In this document: piece after piece, positions 6,926 through 14,558 of the stretch | Position numbering within the stretch: position 1 is the first letter of the stretch | How the letters are laid out: every line of letters starts with the position of its first letter | NCBI GenBank assembly: GCA_023430465.1 | Contig: JAEZAM010000083.1 | Location: 1 to 17,239, forward strand | Source of the DNA: Bacteroidota bacterium | GTDB taxonomy: Bacteria; Bacteroidota; Bacteroidia; Chitinophagales; Chitinophagaceae | DNA length: 17,239 nt | Direction of reading: 5' to 3' | The notes under the pieces: model-generated | What the model was told of the DNA's origin: nothing | The model's input: the letters and a program-made list of their open reading frames with translations, nothing else | Database searches by the model: none | Program-made: the position numbers and the translations under genes

Positions 6926-7828
6926 ATGCAAGTACCAGGCGGGAAAATTGAGATCGATGGGGTGAACAGGCACGTAATCGCGGATATGGAGCTTTGCCTC
7001 AAACTCAAAGCCTATAGCCGCACAACAATACGGACCTATGTGAACGAGATGATACCGCTGTTGAGAATCCTGAATAACCGGAGCGTGGATACGCTTTCTG
7101 TGCATGAGATCAAGCGTTACCTGGTGTATTGCTATGAGAAGTTGAAATTGAGCGAGAATACACTGCATAGCCGTATCAATGCGTTGAAATTTTATTTTGA
7201 ACAGGTCCGGGGCAGGGATCGTTTTTTTTGTGACATCCCCAGGCCCAAACGCCGCCTGCAGCTCCCGCGTCTTTTAAATGAGGATGAGCTCGTAAGATTA
7301 TTTAATGCGTTAAAGAACAAAAAGCATAAGGCGATGCTTTTCACGGCCTATAGTGCCGGGCTCAGGGTGAGCGAGATCGTCAACCTGAGGTTGGCGGACA
7401 TTGACAGCGGCCGGATGCAGATTTTTGTCGAGAAGGCAAAAGGCAAGAAAGATCGGTATGTCAGTCTCAGTCCGATTCTGCTGGATATTCTCCGGGAGTA
7501 TGTGCGGTCCTGTCATCCGCGTCCGAAGAATTTCCTGTTTGAGTCATCGCAGACATTGACGGCATACCCGGTCAGGACGGTGCAGCAGATCTTCGCGAAT
7601 GCGAGGGTGAAGGCAGGAATTCGCAAACAGATAGGCATTCATAGTCTGCGGCACAGTTTCGCGACGCATCTGTTGGATAAGGGGACTGACATTAAATATA
7701 TTAAGGACCTGTTGGGTCATTTTAATATCAAGACGACAGAGCGGTATCTGCATGTGAGCAGAAAGCAGTTGGTAAATATTGTAAGTCCGTTGGATGACCT
7801 GTTTCGGTCGCGGGAAGTGAATTGGTAA
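6926..7828 (+). CDS. Tyrosine recombinase (XerC/D-like), candidate cassette integrase
   Basis: 300 residues. The N-terminal core-binding domain spans about 15-100 (AYSRTTIRTYVNEMIPLLRI), and the catalytic domain about 115-290. The catalytic residues are visible: R147 in SAGLRVSEI, a lysine in KAKGKKDR (171-177), H239 and R242 in IHSLRHSFATHLL, H265 in LLGH, and nucleophile Y274 in TERYLHV. The C-terminus NIVSPLDDLF resembles endings common to Bacteroidota recombinases and to IntI. Only about 62 residues separate KDR from HSLR, so the IntI-specific extra segment that grips attC is absent. It precedes ssb by 16 bp and lies between two arrays, facing the same way as the cassettes. That it moves the cassettes is inferred from position; it could instead be an unrelated Xer-like enzyme. 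Confidence 0.93.
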   Translation: MQVPGGKIEIDGVNRHVIADMELCLKLKAYSRTTIRTYVNEMIPLLRILNNRSVDTLSVHEIKRYLVYCYEKLKLSENTLHSRINALKFYFEQVRGRDRFFCDIPRPKRRLQLPRLLNEDELVRLFNALKNKKHKAMLFTAYSAGLRVSEIVNLRLADIDSGRMQIFVEKAKGKKDRYVSLSPILLDILREYVRSCHPRPKNFLFESSQTLTAYPVRTVQQIFANARVKAGIRKQIGIHSLRHSFATHLLDKGTDIKYIKDLLGHFNIKTTERYLHVSRKQLVNIVSPLDDLFRSREVNW

Positions 7829-7844
7829 CTACAAAATCGGGAGC

Positions 7845-8234
7845 ATGAGGGGAGTGAATCGGGTGACGCTGGTGGGTAATATGGGCGCGGGCCCGGAAAC
7901 CAGGCAATTGGAGGACGGCACCCGGGTGACCAGGGTACAGATGGCCACGACGGATGTTTACCGGGATAAGGCGGGGAAAGCTGTGTCGAATACTCAGTGG
8001 CATACGGTGATATTCTGGCGGTCGCTGGGGGAGTTGGCCGGGAAGTATTTGAAAAAGGGCAGTCACATATATGTGGAGGGCAAGTTGCAGCATCGCCGGT
8101 ATGAGGACAGGGATGGGGTGATGCGGTATACGACGGAGATTGTGGCAGATCGTTTGGTGATGTTGGACAAGCGGGAGCGGGAAGAGGGGCGGGTGGAGAA
8201 GGGAGGCCAGGCGGAGGATGATCTTCCGTTCTAA
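7845..8234 (+). CDS. ssb: Single-stranded DNA-binding protein
   Basis: 129 residues. The OB fold is clear: MRGVNRVTLVGNMGAGPETR, then TQWHTVIFWRSLGELAGKYL and KKGSHIYVEGKLQHRRYEDR. The acidic tip DDLPF at the end is the partner-docking peptide of bacterial SSB. The linker is short, so the protein is smaller than the E. coli form, as often in accessory ssb genes. It starts 16 bp after the recombinase and likely shares its transcript. In integrons the attC substrate is a folded single strand, and SSB is known to oppose that folding, so this neighbour may matter. It could also be an ordinary host ssb copy. GC-rich like the core genome. Confidence 0.95.
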   Translation: MRGVNRVTLVGNMGAGPETRQLEDGTRVTRVQMATTDVYRDKAGKAVSNTQWHTVIFWRSLGELAGKYLKKGSHIYVEGKLQHRRYEDRDGVMRYTTEIVADRLVMLDKREREEGRVEKGGQAEDDLPF

Positions 8235-8238
8235 CGGG

Positions 8239-8362
8239 GCAATACTTTTTTACCGATAACGTATTGTTCGCATTGCAATACGAATTCACTACTTCCGAAC
8301 GGGTTGATTTTGTGGTGGATTGAATTTTTCGAACAGCGTGTAATAGCGTAAATTAGAGTGTT
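8239..8362. repeat. Array leader, copy 2 (candidate attI-like primary site)
   Basis: It begins 5 bp after the ssb stop and matches the leader at 4377-4498. A 7-bp inverted repeat, CGTATTG (8260-8266) and CAATACG (8276-8282), could form a hairpin; copy 1 keeps only part of it. The right end GTGTAATAGCGTAAATTAGAG leads to GTT at 8360-8362, where cassette a begins. The position between ssb and the first cassette is that of attI. A TGATTTTG at about 8305 is one base from the Bacteroidota -7 consensus, so a promoter into the array is possible but unproven. Confidence 0.75.
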
Positions 8363-9197
8363 ATAAGCCATTTTAGAACGACCGACATGGCAAGAGCTAA
8401 ATGTTAAGACAAGAATTACAATTATACTTTGACAGAGTTTATCCATACTCTAAAATTGACACTGAACACACACTCGGTGGGCAAGTTCATATTCGTTTTG
8501 AACTCGGAGATGATAAGGAAAATGGAACAATTGAGAGAGTAAATCAGTCAACAGATAAGGCTTTGACAATTTTCAACGAAACATTTACTGACCCGACGCA
8601 CGAAATCTTCATTCTAATTTATGAATACGAAGGCGAGAATATTTTCAACGCCTCAAATGACTATTTACATAAACAATTTGCAGACGGCAGATTTGAGAAA
8701 TTCTACAACCGCTTGGAAAAAGTAAATACTCGCTATTTCACGACAGACGAAAACGGGAATGATGTTTTAGAAAAAGATGAAGTAAGAGTTATAATAGGGA
8801 AACTACCTGTTAAGGACGTCAACGTAAAAAATATTCTGAACGGAATTGCAAACACAGAAATGGGTTTTGACCCACGAATAGACCAAAGCATTTTCTTTTT
8901 CGACCCTTTAACCGACAAAGCATTTCAAATGTATGATGACAGGGGCTGTTATGTTTGGAGCGACAAGGCTGACAAAATCAGAGATATTTATATAAAACGC
9001 AATGATTGGATTGTGGAATATCACAGACCAGAAATCGAAGGATACTTTAAACAATGACAATCAAAACGGCTTATAACATCGTATTGGCAATAGTGGGGCT
9101 GACAGTTGTAAACTCACCATTTGTAATTCTATCGTGCATTTGTGCAAATGTTTGGCTGACGTTTTTCAAATGCCCCACCATCGCCAATACGTAAAAC
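8360..9197 (+). mobile_element. Cassette a (DUF3885)
   Basis: It opens with GTTATAAGCC (8360-8369). The attC-like site at its end opens with GGCTTATAAC (9068-9077), the exact reverse complement; extended outward, 15 of 16 bases agree. The next cassette opens differently, sharing only GTT. One gene, 41 bp inside the left edge. Confidence 0.88.
8401..9057 (+). CDS. DUF3885 domain-containing protein
   Basis: 218 residues, starting MLRQELQLYFDRVYPYSKID. The C-terminal half, DQSIFFFDPLTDKAFQMYDD followed by RGCYVWSDKADKIRDIYIKR and NDWIVEYHRPEI, matches the hallmark of the DUF3885 family (FDP.T.....MYDDRG...). No signal peptide or TM segment is seen, so it is likely cytoplasmic. Its function is not known. 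DUF3885 genes often occur singly near mobile DNA or toxin-immunity loci, but nothing here shows a partner. It is the first gene of the intact array. AT-rich compared with ssb. Confidence 0.85.
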   Translation: MLRQELQLYFDRVYPYSKIDTEHTLGGQVHIRFELGDDKENGTIERVNQSTDKALTIFNETFTDPTHEIFILIYEYEGENIFNASNDYLHKQFADGRFEKFYNRLEKVNTRYFTTDENGNDVLEKDEVRVIIGKLPVKDVNVKNILNGIANTEMGFDPRIDQSIFFFDPLTDKAFQMYDDRGCYVWSDKADKIRDIYIKRNDWIVEYHRPEIEGYFKQ

Positions 9198-9204
9198 GTT
9201 GGGC
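9068..9204. other. attC-like site a
   Basis: 137 bp, the shortest in the array. GGCTTATAAC at the left, GTTGGGC (9198-9204) at the right. The left arm CGTATTGGCAATAGTGGGGC (9080-9099) pairs with GCCCCACCATCGCCAATACG (9172-9191) at 18 of 20 positions, both exceptions being possible G-U pairs. The bases around GTT (AACGTT) recall the integron crossover G/TT. Confidence 0.85.
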
Positions 9205-9900
9205 GTAATCTTTCGACTATCTTGTGAATTGAAACGATCTATGCGAAGCAAATACTACTCATTAACGTTAATCGCTTTTGTATTAGTCACAAGCTTTTTC
9301 TTTGCCAGTTGCAACAATCGACAAGAGCAGACAGCAAAGAGTCCGTCTTTGACAAACAATTCAGCTTTAACCGAGCTTGAAGACACCGCTTTAATTAATA
9401 AAGGCAAATTTCTATTTGTAAAAAACTGCGGAGCATGTCATAAAGTTACTGGCACTGACAATTATTTAGCTGGAGTCGTTGAAAGAGTCGGCAAGGATTA
9501 CCTGAAACTATATATGACCAAACAAGACTCGCTTGTAAAAGCAAAAAACAGTTATGCCTTAGAGTTGAAAAACACATTTGGGAACTTGGCAAACGTACAC
9601 AACTTTAAGTTTCCCAATGAACAGCTCGATGCGATTATTGCATATTTGGAAAAATATTTGCCTTAGCTCAATAACAACATTTACATTTCGTTGAGACAGT
9701 CAAATCCGACTACGCCCAACATTGGTTTGGCGCTATGGCGGCTGACGAATATATACTCATCGTTCGGTTCGCTACTCAGCAGCAGTTCCGGCTGACGAAT
9801 AACGCTGATCGACAGAATATAATACCATCTTTATAACCTTACTCGGTTTCGGTCCGGGCTGAACGATCAAAGAATATCGCCACAGCGCCAAGCCCTGGAC
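9198..9900 (+). mobile_element. Cassette b (cytochrome c)
   Basis: It opens with GTTGGGCGTA (9198-9207). Its end site opens with TACGCCCAAC (9711-9720), the exact reverse complement over 10 bases (12 of 13 extended). This cassette fits the classic RYYYAAC/GTTRRRY rule. The next cassette opens with GTTAGCAGCC, sharing only GTT. Confidence 0.88.
9241..9666 (+). CDS. Monohaem cytochrome c lipoprotein
   Basis: 141 residues from ATG 9241. The frame reaches back to a TTG at the cassette edge (9199), but the ATG is followed at once by a proper lipoprotein signal: MRSKYYSLTLIAFVLVTSFF with FASC, lipid anchor C24. The haem motif C63-GA-C66-H67 sits in FVKNCGACHKVTG, and the end KFPNEQLDAIIAYLEKYLP is the last helix of a class I cytochrome c. 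No certain distal Met can be picked. It is likely anchored in the periplasm and carries electrons; the partner is unknown. An electron-transfer protein is an unusual lone cassette gene. Confidence 0.85.
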   Translation: MRSKYYSLTLIAFVLVTSFFFASCNNRQEQTAKSPSLTNNSALTELEDTALINKGKFLFVKNCGACHKVTGTDNYLAGVVERVGKDYLKLYMTKQDSLVKAKNSYALELKNTFGNLANVHNFKFPNEQLDAIIAYLEKYLP

Positions 9901-9910
9901 GTTAGCAGCC
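9711..9910. other. attC-like site b
   Basis: 200 bp. The left arm TTGGCGCTATGGCGG (9727-9741) pairs with TCGCCACAGCGCCAA (9877-9891) at 13 of 15. GTT at 9901. Its loop carries GACGAATAAC (9794-9803), which recurs in sites d and g, and a CCGGGCTGAACGATCAA block before the right arm. Confidence 0.85.
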
Positions 9911-9915
9911 ATATT

Positions 9916-10758
9916 ATGACCACTCAAAAAGTTCAAGAAGCAATTCACATATTGCAGTCAATTGACCCTGCAGACCCTGCAGCCTATGACAAGGCTGTAG
10001 AAGGGTATAAACATATCGGACAACTTCCTTTCTTTATTCTTTACTTCCCAGACTTACCCAAAACAGTGTTTCATACAAGAACTCACGGCACAGACAACTT
10101 TTTTGAAAACTTTTCTGATATAAGTTTACCACCTCAAGCTGTTGTTAAATCATTCGCTCGATGCAATGTCCCTCATCAACCTGTTTTTTACTGTTCAGAC
10201 TTCAGACCGACATCTTACTTAGAACTGCTGGAATATTGGGTAGAAGAGAAAAAAGAAGAATACTTGCATGCTACAATTGGGAAATGGACAATTGTAAATT
10301 CACTTAAAGTTTTAATCGTAACAAGTCCGCACGAACAAGATAGGCTTTCACCATATGACAAAATGCATGGGATTAAATTAGACCATCTTATTAATCAGCA
10401 ATCTGGAGACGTCAAATCAGCAATGATATTATTGTACAAATTTTTGTTCGACAAATTTAGGAAGCCTGCTAAGAAAGACCCACAGACATATATTATCACT
10501 TCTGCTTACTGTAACATGGCTTTTAACCAAACTAAAGACCCAATTGACGCAGTACTATATCCCAGTGTACCTTATGACGGGAAAGGAATAAATCTTGCGA
10601 TAAAAGCAACTTATCCCTTTGAGAACAACATGAAACTGGTCTTAGTAGCAAGAGATACTTTTAAGAGAATCGACAACGAACCAATGCCGACTTTTCAGCA
10701 AGCAGCTTTTAAAGAAGCTCAAAGTATTGACTATGCAAATCAAAAAATCATATGGTAA
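9916..10758 (+). CDS. RES-domain-like protein (possible NAD-degrading toxin)
   Basis: 280 residues, starting 15 bp inside the cassette. The middle recalls the RES fold: an Arg in VFHTRTHG, then SFARCNVPHQPVFYCSDFRP followed by TSYLELLEYW (compare "RWN..G.P.LYL....TAL.E"), and late a Ser in DAVLYPSVPYDGKGINLAIK. The order R...E...S is right. RES proteins characterised so far break down NAD+ in toxin-antitoxin pairs. The protein is longer than a plain RES toxin (~150-200), and the region between E and S holds extra helices. The next gene is 12 bp away and could be its partner, though it does not look like the usual Xre-type antitoxin. The family call is from memory of the motif and is moderate. 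Confidence 0.6.
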   Translation: MTTQKVQEAIHILQSIDPADPAAYDKAVEGYKHIGQLPFFILYFPDLPKTVFHTRTHGTDNFFENFSDISLPPQAVVKSFARCNVPHQPVFYCSDFRPTSYLELLEYWVEEKKEEYLHATIGKWTIVNSLKVLIVTSPHEQDRLSPYDKMHGIKLDHLINQQSGDVKSAMILLYKFLFDKFRKPAKKDPQTYIITSAYCNMAFNQTKDPIDAVLYPSVPYDGKGINLAIKATYPFENNMKLVLVARDTFKRIDNEPMPTFQQAAFKEAQSIDYANQKIIW

Positions 10759-10770
10759 TATCAAAATAGC

Positions 10771-11409
10771 ATGTCGGAACAAACAATCGAAACCCAATTA
10801 TTAGAGCTTGAAAAATTTGAAAGAAAGTTTTTTGATTTAGGTAAGGAAATGTTTGAGCCAGGTAAAGTTTATCTGTACCCATTAGACATTCTTGCAACTG
10901 CCGTAATGGACAGAGGGCTTTCTTTAATTTTCGGATTCACTTCCCAAATAAGAGCAAATAATTTCACTTGTGCTGCACCGCTTGTTAGAATGCATCTTGA
11001 CAATGTTTTACGATTCTACGCTGCTTATATTTCACCAGATTGTCACGAATTTACTATGAAAGTCTTTGAGGGCTCACACATAAGAAACTTGAAAGACAAA
11101 GATGGGAATAAAATGACCGATAAATATTTAGTCGAGCAACTTTCGAAAGAACATCCATGGATGACTGAAGTTTATGAAAAAACTTCTGGCTATGTACATT
11201 TAAGCAACACCCATATTTTCAATTCCTCAAGATTAAAGGACTTTAAAAAAAGGACAGTTGCCTTTTCAATAAGTAAGCAAGACAGATGGTTAACCGATGA
11301 CGAAAAACTGGATGCTACAAATTGTATGCTTGAAATATCACAAATACTTTTTGACTATTTGTTTGGCTGGAACCATACAAAACGACAAACAAAAGCTGAA
11401 ACCAAGTAA
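10771..11409 (+). CDS. Helical protein of unknown function, partner of the RES-like protein
   Basis: 212 residues, mostly helical: ETQLLELEKFERKFFDLGKE, then DILATAVMDRGLSLIFGF, APLVRMHLDNVLRFYAAYIS and a C-terminal ISQILFDYLFGWNH. The central R-x-H-L-x-N segment and the YEKTSGYVHLSN phrase recall families of the DUF5677/HEPN-like kind, where a conserved R and H sit on neighbouring helices. I cannot confirm this. No signal peptide. It shares cassette c with the RES-like gene and likely its transcript, so the two may form a functional pair. Confidence 0.6.
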   Translation: MSEQTIETQLLELEKFERKFFDLGKEMFEPGKVYLYPLDILATAVMDRGLSLIFGFTSQIRANNFTCAAPLVRMHLDNVLRFYAAYISPDCHEFTMKVFEGSHIRNLKDKDGNKMTDKYLVEQLSKEHPWMTEVYEKTSGYVHLSNTHIFNSSRLKDFKKRTVAFSISKQDRWLTDDEKLDATNCMLEISQILFDYLFGWNHTKRQTKAETK

Positions 11410-11420
11410 GTGAGAAATAC

Positions 11421-11622
11421 GGCTGCTAACAAAAGTATTTGCAAAAGCAGGGCTGGACATTGTAACATCAGCTATGTGCAGGCATCAGCAGCGGTTCGGG
11501 CTCGACGTTCAATGTTCAGCTTTAGTTCTTAACTTCAACAACATATTTTCAATTGGGCATTTGTACCGGGCTGGACAATCAATGAATTCCCTGCCTTCGC
11601 AAATACTCGAACGTTAGCTGTA
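11421..11622. other. attC-like site c
   Basis: About 200 bp. The left arm AGTATTTGCAAAAGC (11434-11448) pairs with GCCTTCGCAAATACT (11593-11607) at 13 of 15. GTT at 11613. The loop shares TTAGTTCTTAACTTCAA (11522-11538) with site e. Confidence 0.85.
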
Positions 11623-11638
11623 ACTCTAATGACAGACC

Positions 11639-12817
11639 ATGCTAAGAATTAACAACATAAAAATTGACGGAATAGGTCCAATAAAAAGCCTAAGCCTTTC
11701 TTTTGATAAACAATTTAATATCATCTGTGGTCAAAACGGTATTGGGAAAACGACAATATTGGACTGCCTTGCTCAATCATTTGGCATTAATGACACAACA
11801 GTAAAAAGAAGTGCAGGTGCAGACAAAGGCACATGGGGTATTTCTGTGGAAATCAACGGCAAGCTTCAAAACAAAATCTTTGACGTTACAGCTTTTCATC
11901 CGAATGAAGCTCACTATAACACACAAGGCTTTTATCAGAATGCAAATGACATTATTGTTTTCAAGACACATCGAGACATTCCCTATCAACGTTTGAGTTC
12001 GTTAAATACTGACCCTCAGAAGGATGTTCATGCTTTTGCACGTGAGACCATGAAAGGGTCTTTACCAAACGATTTGAAGAACTGGTTCGTAAATCGACAC
12101 CTGTGGTCGAAACATGAAAACCATTTAGATGAAGCACAACAAAAGAACATACAGTTAGCTAAAGATTGTTTTAATTTTCTCAACTCGCAAATTACCTTCA
12201 GTAAGGTAAATCCTAATTCAAATGACATTCTTCTAAATACACCAAATGGGGAAATTTATTTTGAGTACTTGTCATCAGGATATAAGTCATGTATGGCTGT
12301 ATTAATTGGGATGATTAAAGAAATAGAGTTTAGATATAAAAATCCAAGCAAGTTTATCAAAGATTATGACGGTATTATATTCATTGATGAATTGGATTTG
12401 CATTTACATCCAGAATGGCAAGCAAAAATTTACGAAGTTTTAAAAATCATCCTACCAAATGCACAAATATTTACAACTACCCATAGTCCACATATAATTC
12501 AAGTTGCAAATCCAAATGAAATCATTGCCCTTACTTTAGATGACAACAATAATGTAAAATTGAATGAGATTGTTAATAAAGAATATGGGTGTCAAGGGTG
12601 GACGGTAGAAGAAATTTTGAATGATGTTATGGGAATGACAGAAACACGCACCGAAACATATCTGAATGCAGTAAGCAGTTTCAATTCTGCTCTTGATAAA
12701 GAAGATTATGAGACAGCTTCACAACAGTTTGAGTTGCTTGATAAAATGCTTCACCCAGAAAACTCATTGCGAAAAATTTTAAAAATTCAATTAACAGGAA
12801 TTACTGCAAATGATTAA
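11639..12817 (+). CDS. ptuA: AAA-family ATPase, PtuA-like (Septu)
   Basis: 392 residues from ATG 11639. The fold is that of an ABC/SMC-type ATPase of the OLD/AAA_21 group: Walker A GQNGIGKTT (31-39), signature LSSGYKS (211-217), Walker B IIFIDELDLHLHPEW (246-260), and the switch histidine in TTHSPHIIQ (280-288). The C-terminal ~80 residues (EEILNDVMGMTETRTETYLN) form a helical tail. Its stop overlaps the next gene, an HNH nuclease, by 8 bp. This ATPase plus HNH order is that of the Septu anti-phage system, where PtuA forms a large assembly that binds PtuB. The same pair also occurs in some retrons (Ec78 type), but no reverse transcriptase or msr-msd is present here. Confidence 0.88.
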   Translation: MLRINNIKIDGIGPIKSLSLSFDKQFNIICGQNGIGKTTILDCLAQSFGINDTTVKRSAGADKGTWGISVEINGKLQNKIFDVTAFHPNEAHYNTQGFYQNANDIIVFKTHRDIPYQRLSSLNTDPQKDVHAFARETMKGSLPNDLKNWFVNRHLWSKHENHLDEAQQKNIQLAKDCFNFLNSQITFSKVNPNSNDILLNTPNGEIYFEYLSSGYKSCMAVLIGMIKEIEFRYKNPSKFIKDYDGIIFIDELDLHLHPEWQAKIYEVLKIILPNAQIFTTTHSPHIIQVANPNEIIALTLDDNNNVKLNEIVNKEYGCQGWTVEEILNDVMGMTETRTETYLNAVSSFNSALDKEDYETASQQFELLDKMLHPENSLRKILKIQLTGITAND

Positions 12818-13562
12818 GTTGAACAGACCCGCTAAGCCTGTTGAACTTAATCCAGCATTGCAGAAAACATTGACTGACGAATTTAAGTTAACAGGAAAAT
12901 CAGTTTGGAATTTAGACTTTCTGAAGAAAGCTCTTCTTGCGTTTTCTCATGATAAATGCTGCTATTGCGAAGCCAACATCAAGGAAGAAAGCAAATATTT
13001 AGAAGTAGAGCACTTTCATCATAAGGATATGTATAAGGATGAAGTGTTGGAATGGAGCAACCTATTGCCCTCATGTAAAAAATGTAATGGAACAAAGGGT
13101 GACCATGATACGAAAAAGGAACCTATTATTAATCCAACAGTAGATAATCCAAAGACGCATCTAAGATATTGGCGATACAGAATAAAAGGCGTTAACGACT
13201 TAGGCAAACTCACTATTTCAGTTCTCAATTTGAATGACCAAGATAGATTAGTTAAGAAGCGTTTTGAAATTGGCAATGCGATACAAGTCAAACTCGAACA
13301 ACTAAATGAGTTAGCCGATGATTACATAAAAGGAATTCAAACAAGTACCCGACGGAAGAACAGGATTATCGGTGGAACTAAGGACTTATTGAAGGAAGGT
13401 TTACCAACCGCAATCTATTCGGCAACTTCAGCAACTATTATTCTGACCGACACCGAATATATTGCATTAAAAGGAAAGCTTTTTGGACTTGGCTTTTGGG
13501 ACAAGGAATTAATTGACCTTGAAACTGAATTAAACAAGAATTGCTTAGACTTAGAGAAATAG
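12810..13562 (+). CDS. ptuB: HNH endonuclease, PtuB-like (Septu)
   Basis: 250 residues. The zinc-bound HNH core is clear: C50-x2-C53 in KCCYCEANI, E-V-E-H-F-H (65-70), N84 in EWSNLLPSCKKCNGTKGDHD, and C89-x2-C92. The His-Asn and four-Cys layout matches PtuB-type nucleases that cut DNA when released or activated with PtuA. The protein starts inside the end of the ATPase gene (ATG 12810), which implies coupled translation. The C-terminal ~130 residues are helical and charged. The cassette's recombination site begins 2 bp past the stop, so the cassette is packed tightly. All expected active residues seem present, so the system may work. Confidence 0.88.
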   Translation: MIKLNRPAKPVELNPALQKTLTDEFKLTGKSVWNLDFLKKALLAFSHDKCCYCEANIKEESKYLEVEHFHHKDMYKDEVLEWSNLLPSCKKCNGTKGDHDTKKEPIINPTVDNPKTHLRYWRYRIKGVNDLGKLTISVLNLNDQDRLVKKRFEIGNAIQVKLEQLNELADDYIKGIQTSTRRKNRIIGGTKDLLKEGLPTAIYSATSATIILTDTEYIALKGKLFGLGFWDKELIDLETELNKNCLDLEK

Positions 13563-13564
13563 AG

Positions 13565-13768
13565 CTACAGCTAACATTGCATTGGCAATATGGCGGGGCG
13601 ACGAAAATATATTCAGCTCTGTGTTCGCTAATCGGCTTAGTTCCAGCCGACGAATAACGCCGAGCAACAGAATAAACAATGAGCTTTTGTATCTTTAATC
13701 AGCATTGGTTCCGGGCTGGACGTTCAATGAATACCGCCACATCGCCAATGCTTCAACGTTACCTGCAA
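13565..13768. other. attC-like site d
   Basis: About 200 bp. The left arm GCATTGGCAATATGGCGG (13579-13596) pairs with CCGCCACATCGCCAATGC (13734-13751) at 16 of 18. GTT at 13758. The loop carries GACGAATAAC (13649-13658) and CCGGGCTGGACGTTCAATGA. Confidence 0.85.
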
Positions 13769-14558
13769 CCTGCAGCGACCCAAAACTCAAATCGAACTAA
13801 CACAACAAATGAGCATTAAATTCTTATTGACAACTCTGACAGTAGCTACTGTTTTTCTCACATCATGCAAAGACACGTCACATAAATTCGACCCGGACAC
13901 ATGGTTCAAGGAAACAAAACAAGCTATACTCGAACAATCTAATAAAGCTGCCGACAGCACACATACAGAAAACTACGATGATGGCAAGCCTCATAAAGTG
14001 AAATATTTTAATCGAGGTATGCCGACGATTGAGAAGTGGTATAGAGAGACAGGTGAACAGGTAGTAGAAACTCACTATTCGTCTGACGGGAGGTCTGAAC
14101 TTCGAAGAGAAATCTGTCCCACCGGAAAAGTTGCTTTTGAAGGCATCTTCGTCAATAAAAATGCATATGGACTTTCGACGTGGTGGGGTTGTGGCGAACA
14201 TAAGCAAGAAGAAGGGATACGCTTTAACAATGAAAAGGTGGGACAATGGAAAACGTGGGACAGCAACGGAAAAGAAAGCGTTTCTGACTATGGAAGTTCA
14301 GAGCTTATTGACTCGCTGCAAACAATCAAAATTTCGAATTAGACAATTACATTTATCATGACCACGGCTGCAGGTAACAGTGCTTTGCAATAGCATGGCT
14401 AGACGTTGGAGCAATCGGCGGCAAATCATTTCTCAGCTATAGTTTCGGCAGACATTACGCTGTTGGTCATTAGTTCTTAACTTCAAAATCAGTAAATCAA
14501 TCGGCATTTGTTCCAGGCTGACAGTTCGCTATTGCCATACCATCGCAAATGCTTTAAC
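13758..14558 (+). mobile_element. Cassette e (YwqK-like lipoprotein)
   Basis: It opens with GTTACCTGCA (13758-13767); its end site opens with CTGCAGGTAAC (14368-14378), agreeing at 10 of 11. One gene, 51 bp inside. Confidence 0.86.
13809..14342 (+). CDS. Lipoprotein with YwqK/MORN-like repeats
   Basis: 177 residues. Lipoprotein signal MSIKFLLTTLTVATVFLTSC, anchor C20. The mature part has imperfect repeats of the form "G.......Y..G......W....G": DDGKPHKVKYFNRGMPTIEK, WYRETGEQVVETHYSSDGRS, CPTGKVAFEGIFVNKNAYGL and EGIRFNNEKVGQWKTWDSNG. This is the MORN-variant pattern of the YwqK family, sometimes listed as an antitoxin although evidence for that is thin. It is expected to face the periplasm or the cell surface. 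No partner gene is present in the cassette. Confidence 0.75.
   Translation: MSIKFLLTTLTVATVFLTSCKDTSHKFDPDTWFKETKQAILEQSNKAADSTHTENYDDGKPHKVKYFNRGMPTIEKWYRETGEQVVETHYSSDGRSELRREICPTGKVAFEGIFVNKNAYGLSTWWGCGEHKQEEGIRFNNEKVGQWKTWDSNGKESVSDYGSSELIDSLQTIKISN

Larger units (their letters stand above)
9901..11612 (+). mobile_element. Cassette c (RES-like plus unknown gene)
   Basis: It opens with GTTAGCAGCC (9901-9910); its end site opens with GGCTGCTAAC (11421-11430), the exact reverse complement. Two genes 12 bp apart, so it moves as an operon. GTTAGCA does not fit GTTRRRY. Confidence 0.88.
11613..13757 (+). mobile_element. Cassette d (Septu-like defence pair)
   Basis: It opens with GTTAGCTGTA (11613-11622); its end site opens with CTACAGCTAAC (13565-13575), agreeing at 10 of 11. 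At 2145 bp it is the longest cassette here and carries a complete two-gene system. Confidence 0.88.

Noticed and set aside
6926..7828. Canonical integron integrase IntI
   Set aside because: The spacing between the KDR and HSLR motifs leaves no room for the IntI-specific insertion, so I name it only a tyrosine recombinase.
7717..8289. 190-residue - strand open frame across ssb
   Set aside because: It is antisense to an unmistakable ssb, very rich in proline and serine, as expected from a GC-rich complement.
8239..8362. Leader as a normal attC-like site of an ssb cassette
   Set aside because: It has no mirrored outer arms, and no GTT opening matching an AAC end was found before the recombinase or ssb.
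11613..13757. Retron of the Ec78 type
   Set aside because: The ATPase/HNH pair is shared with such retrons, but no reverse transcriptase or msr-msd lies in the cassette.
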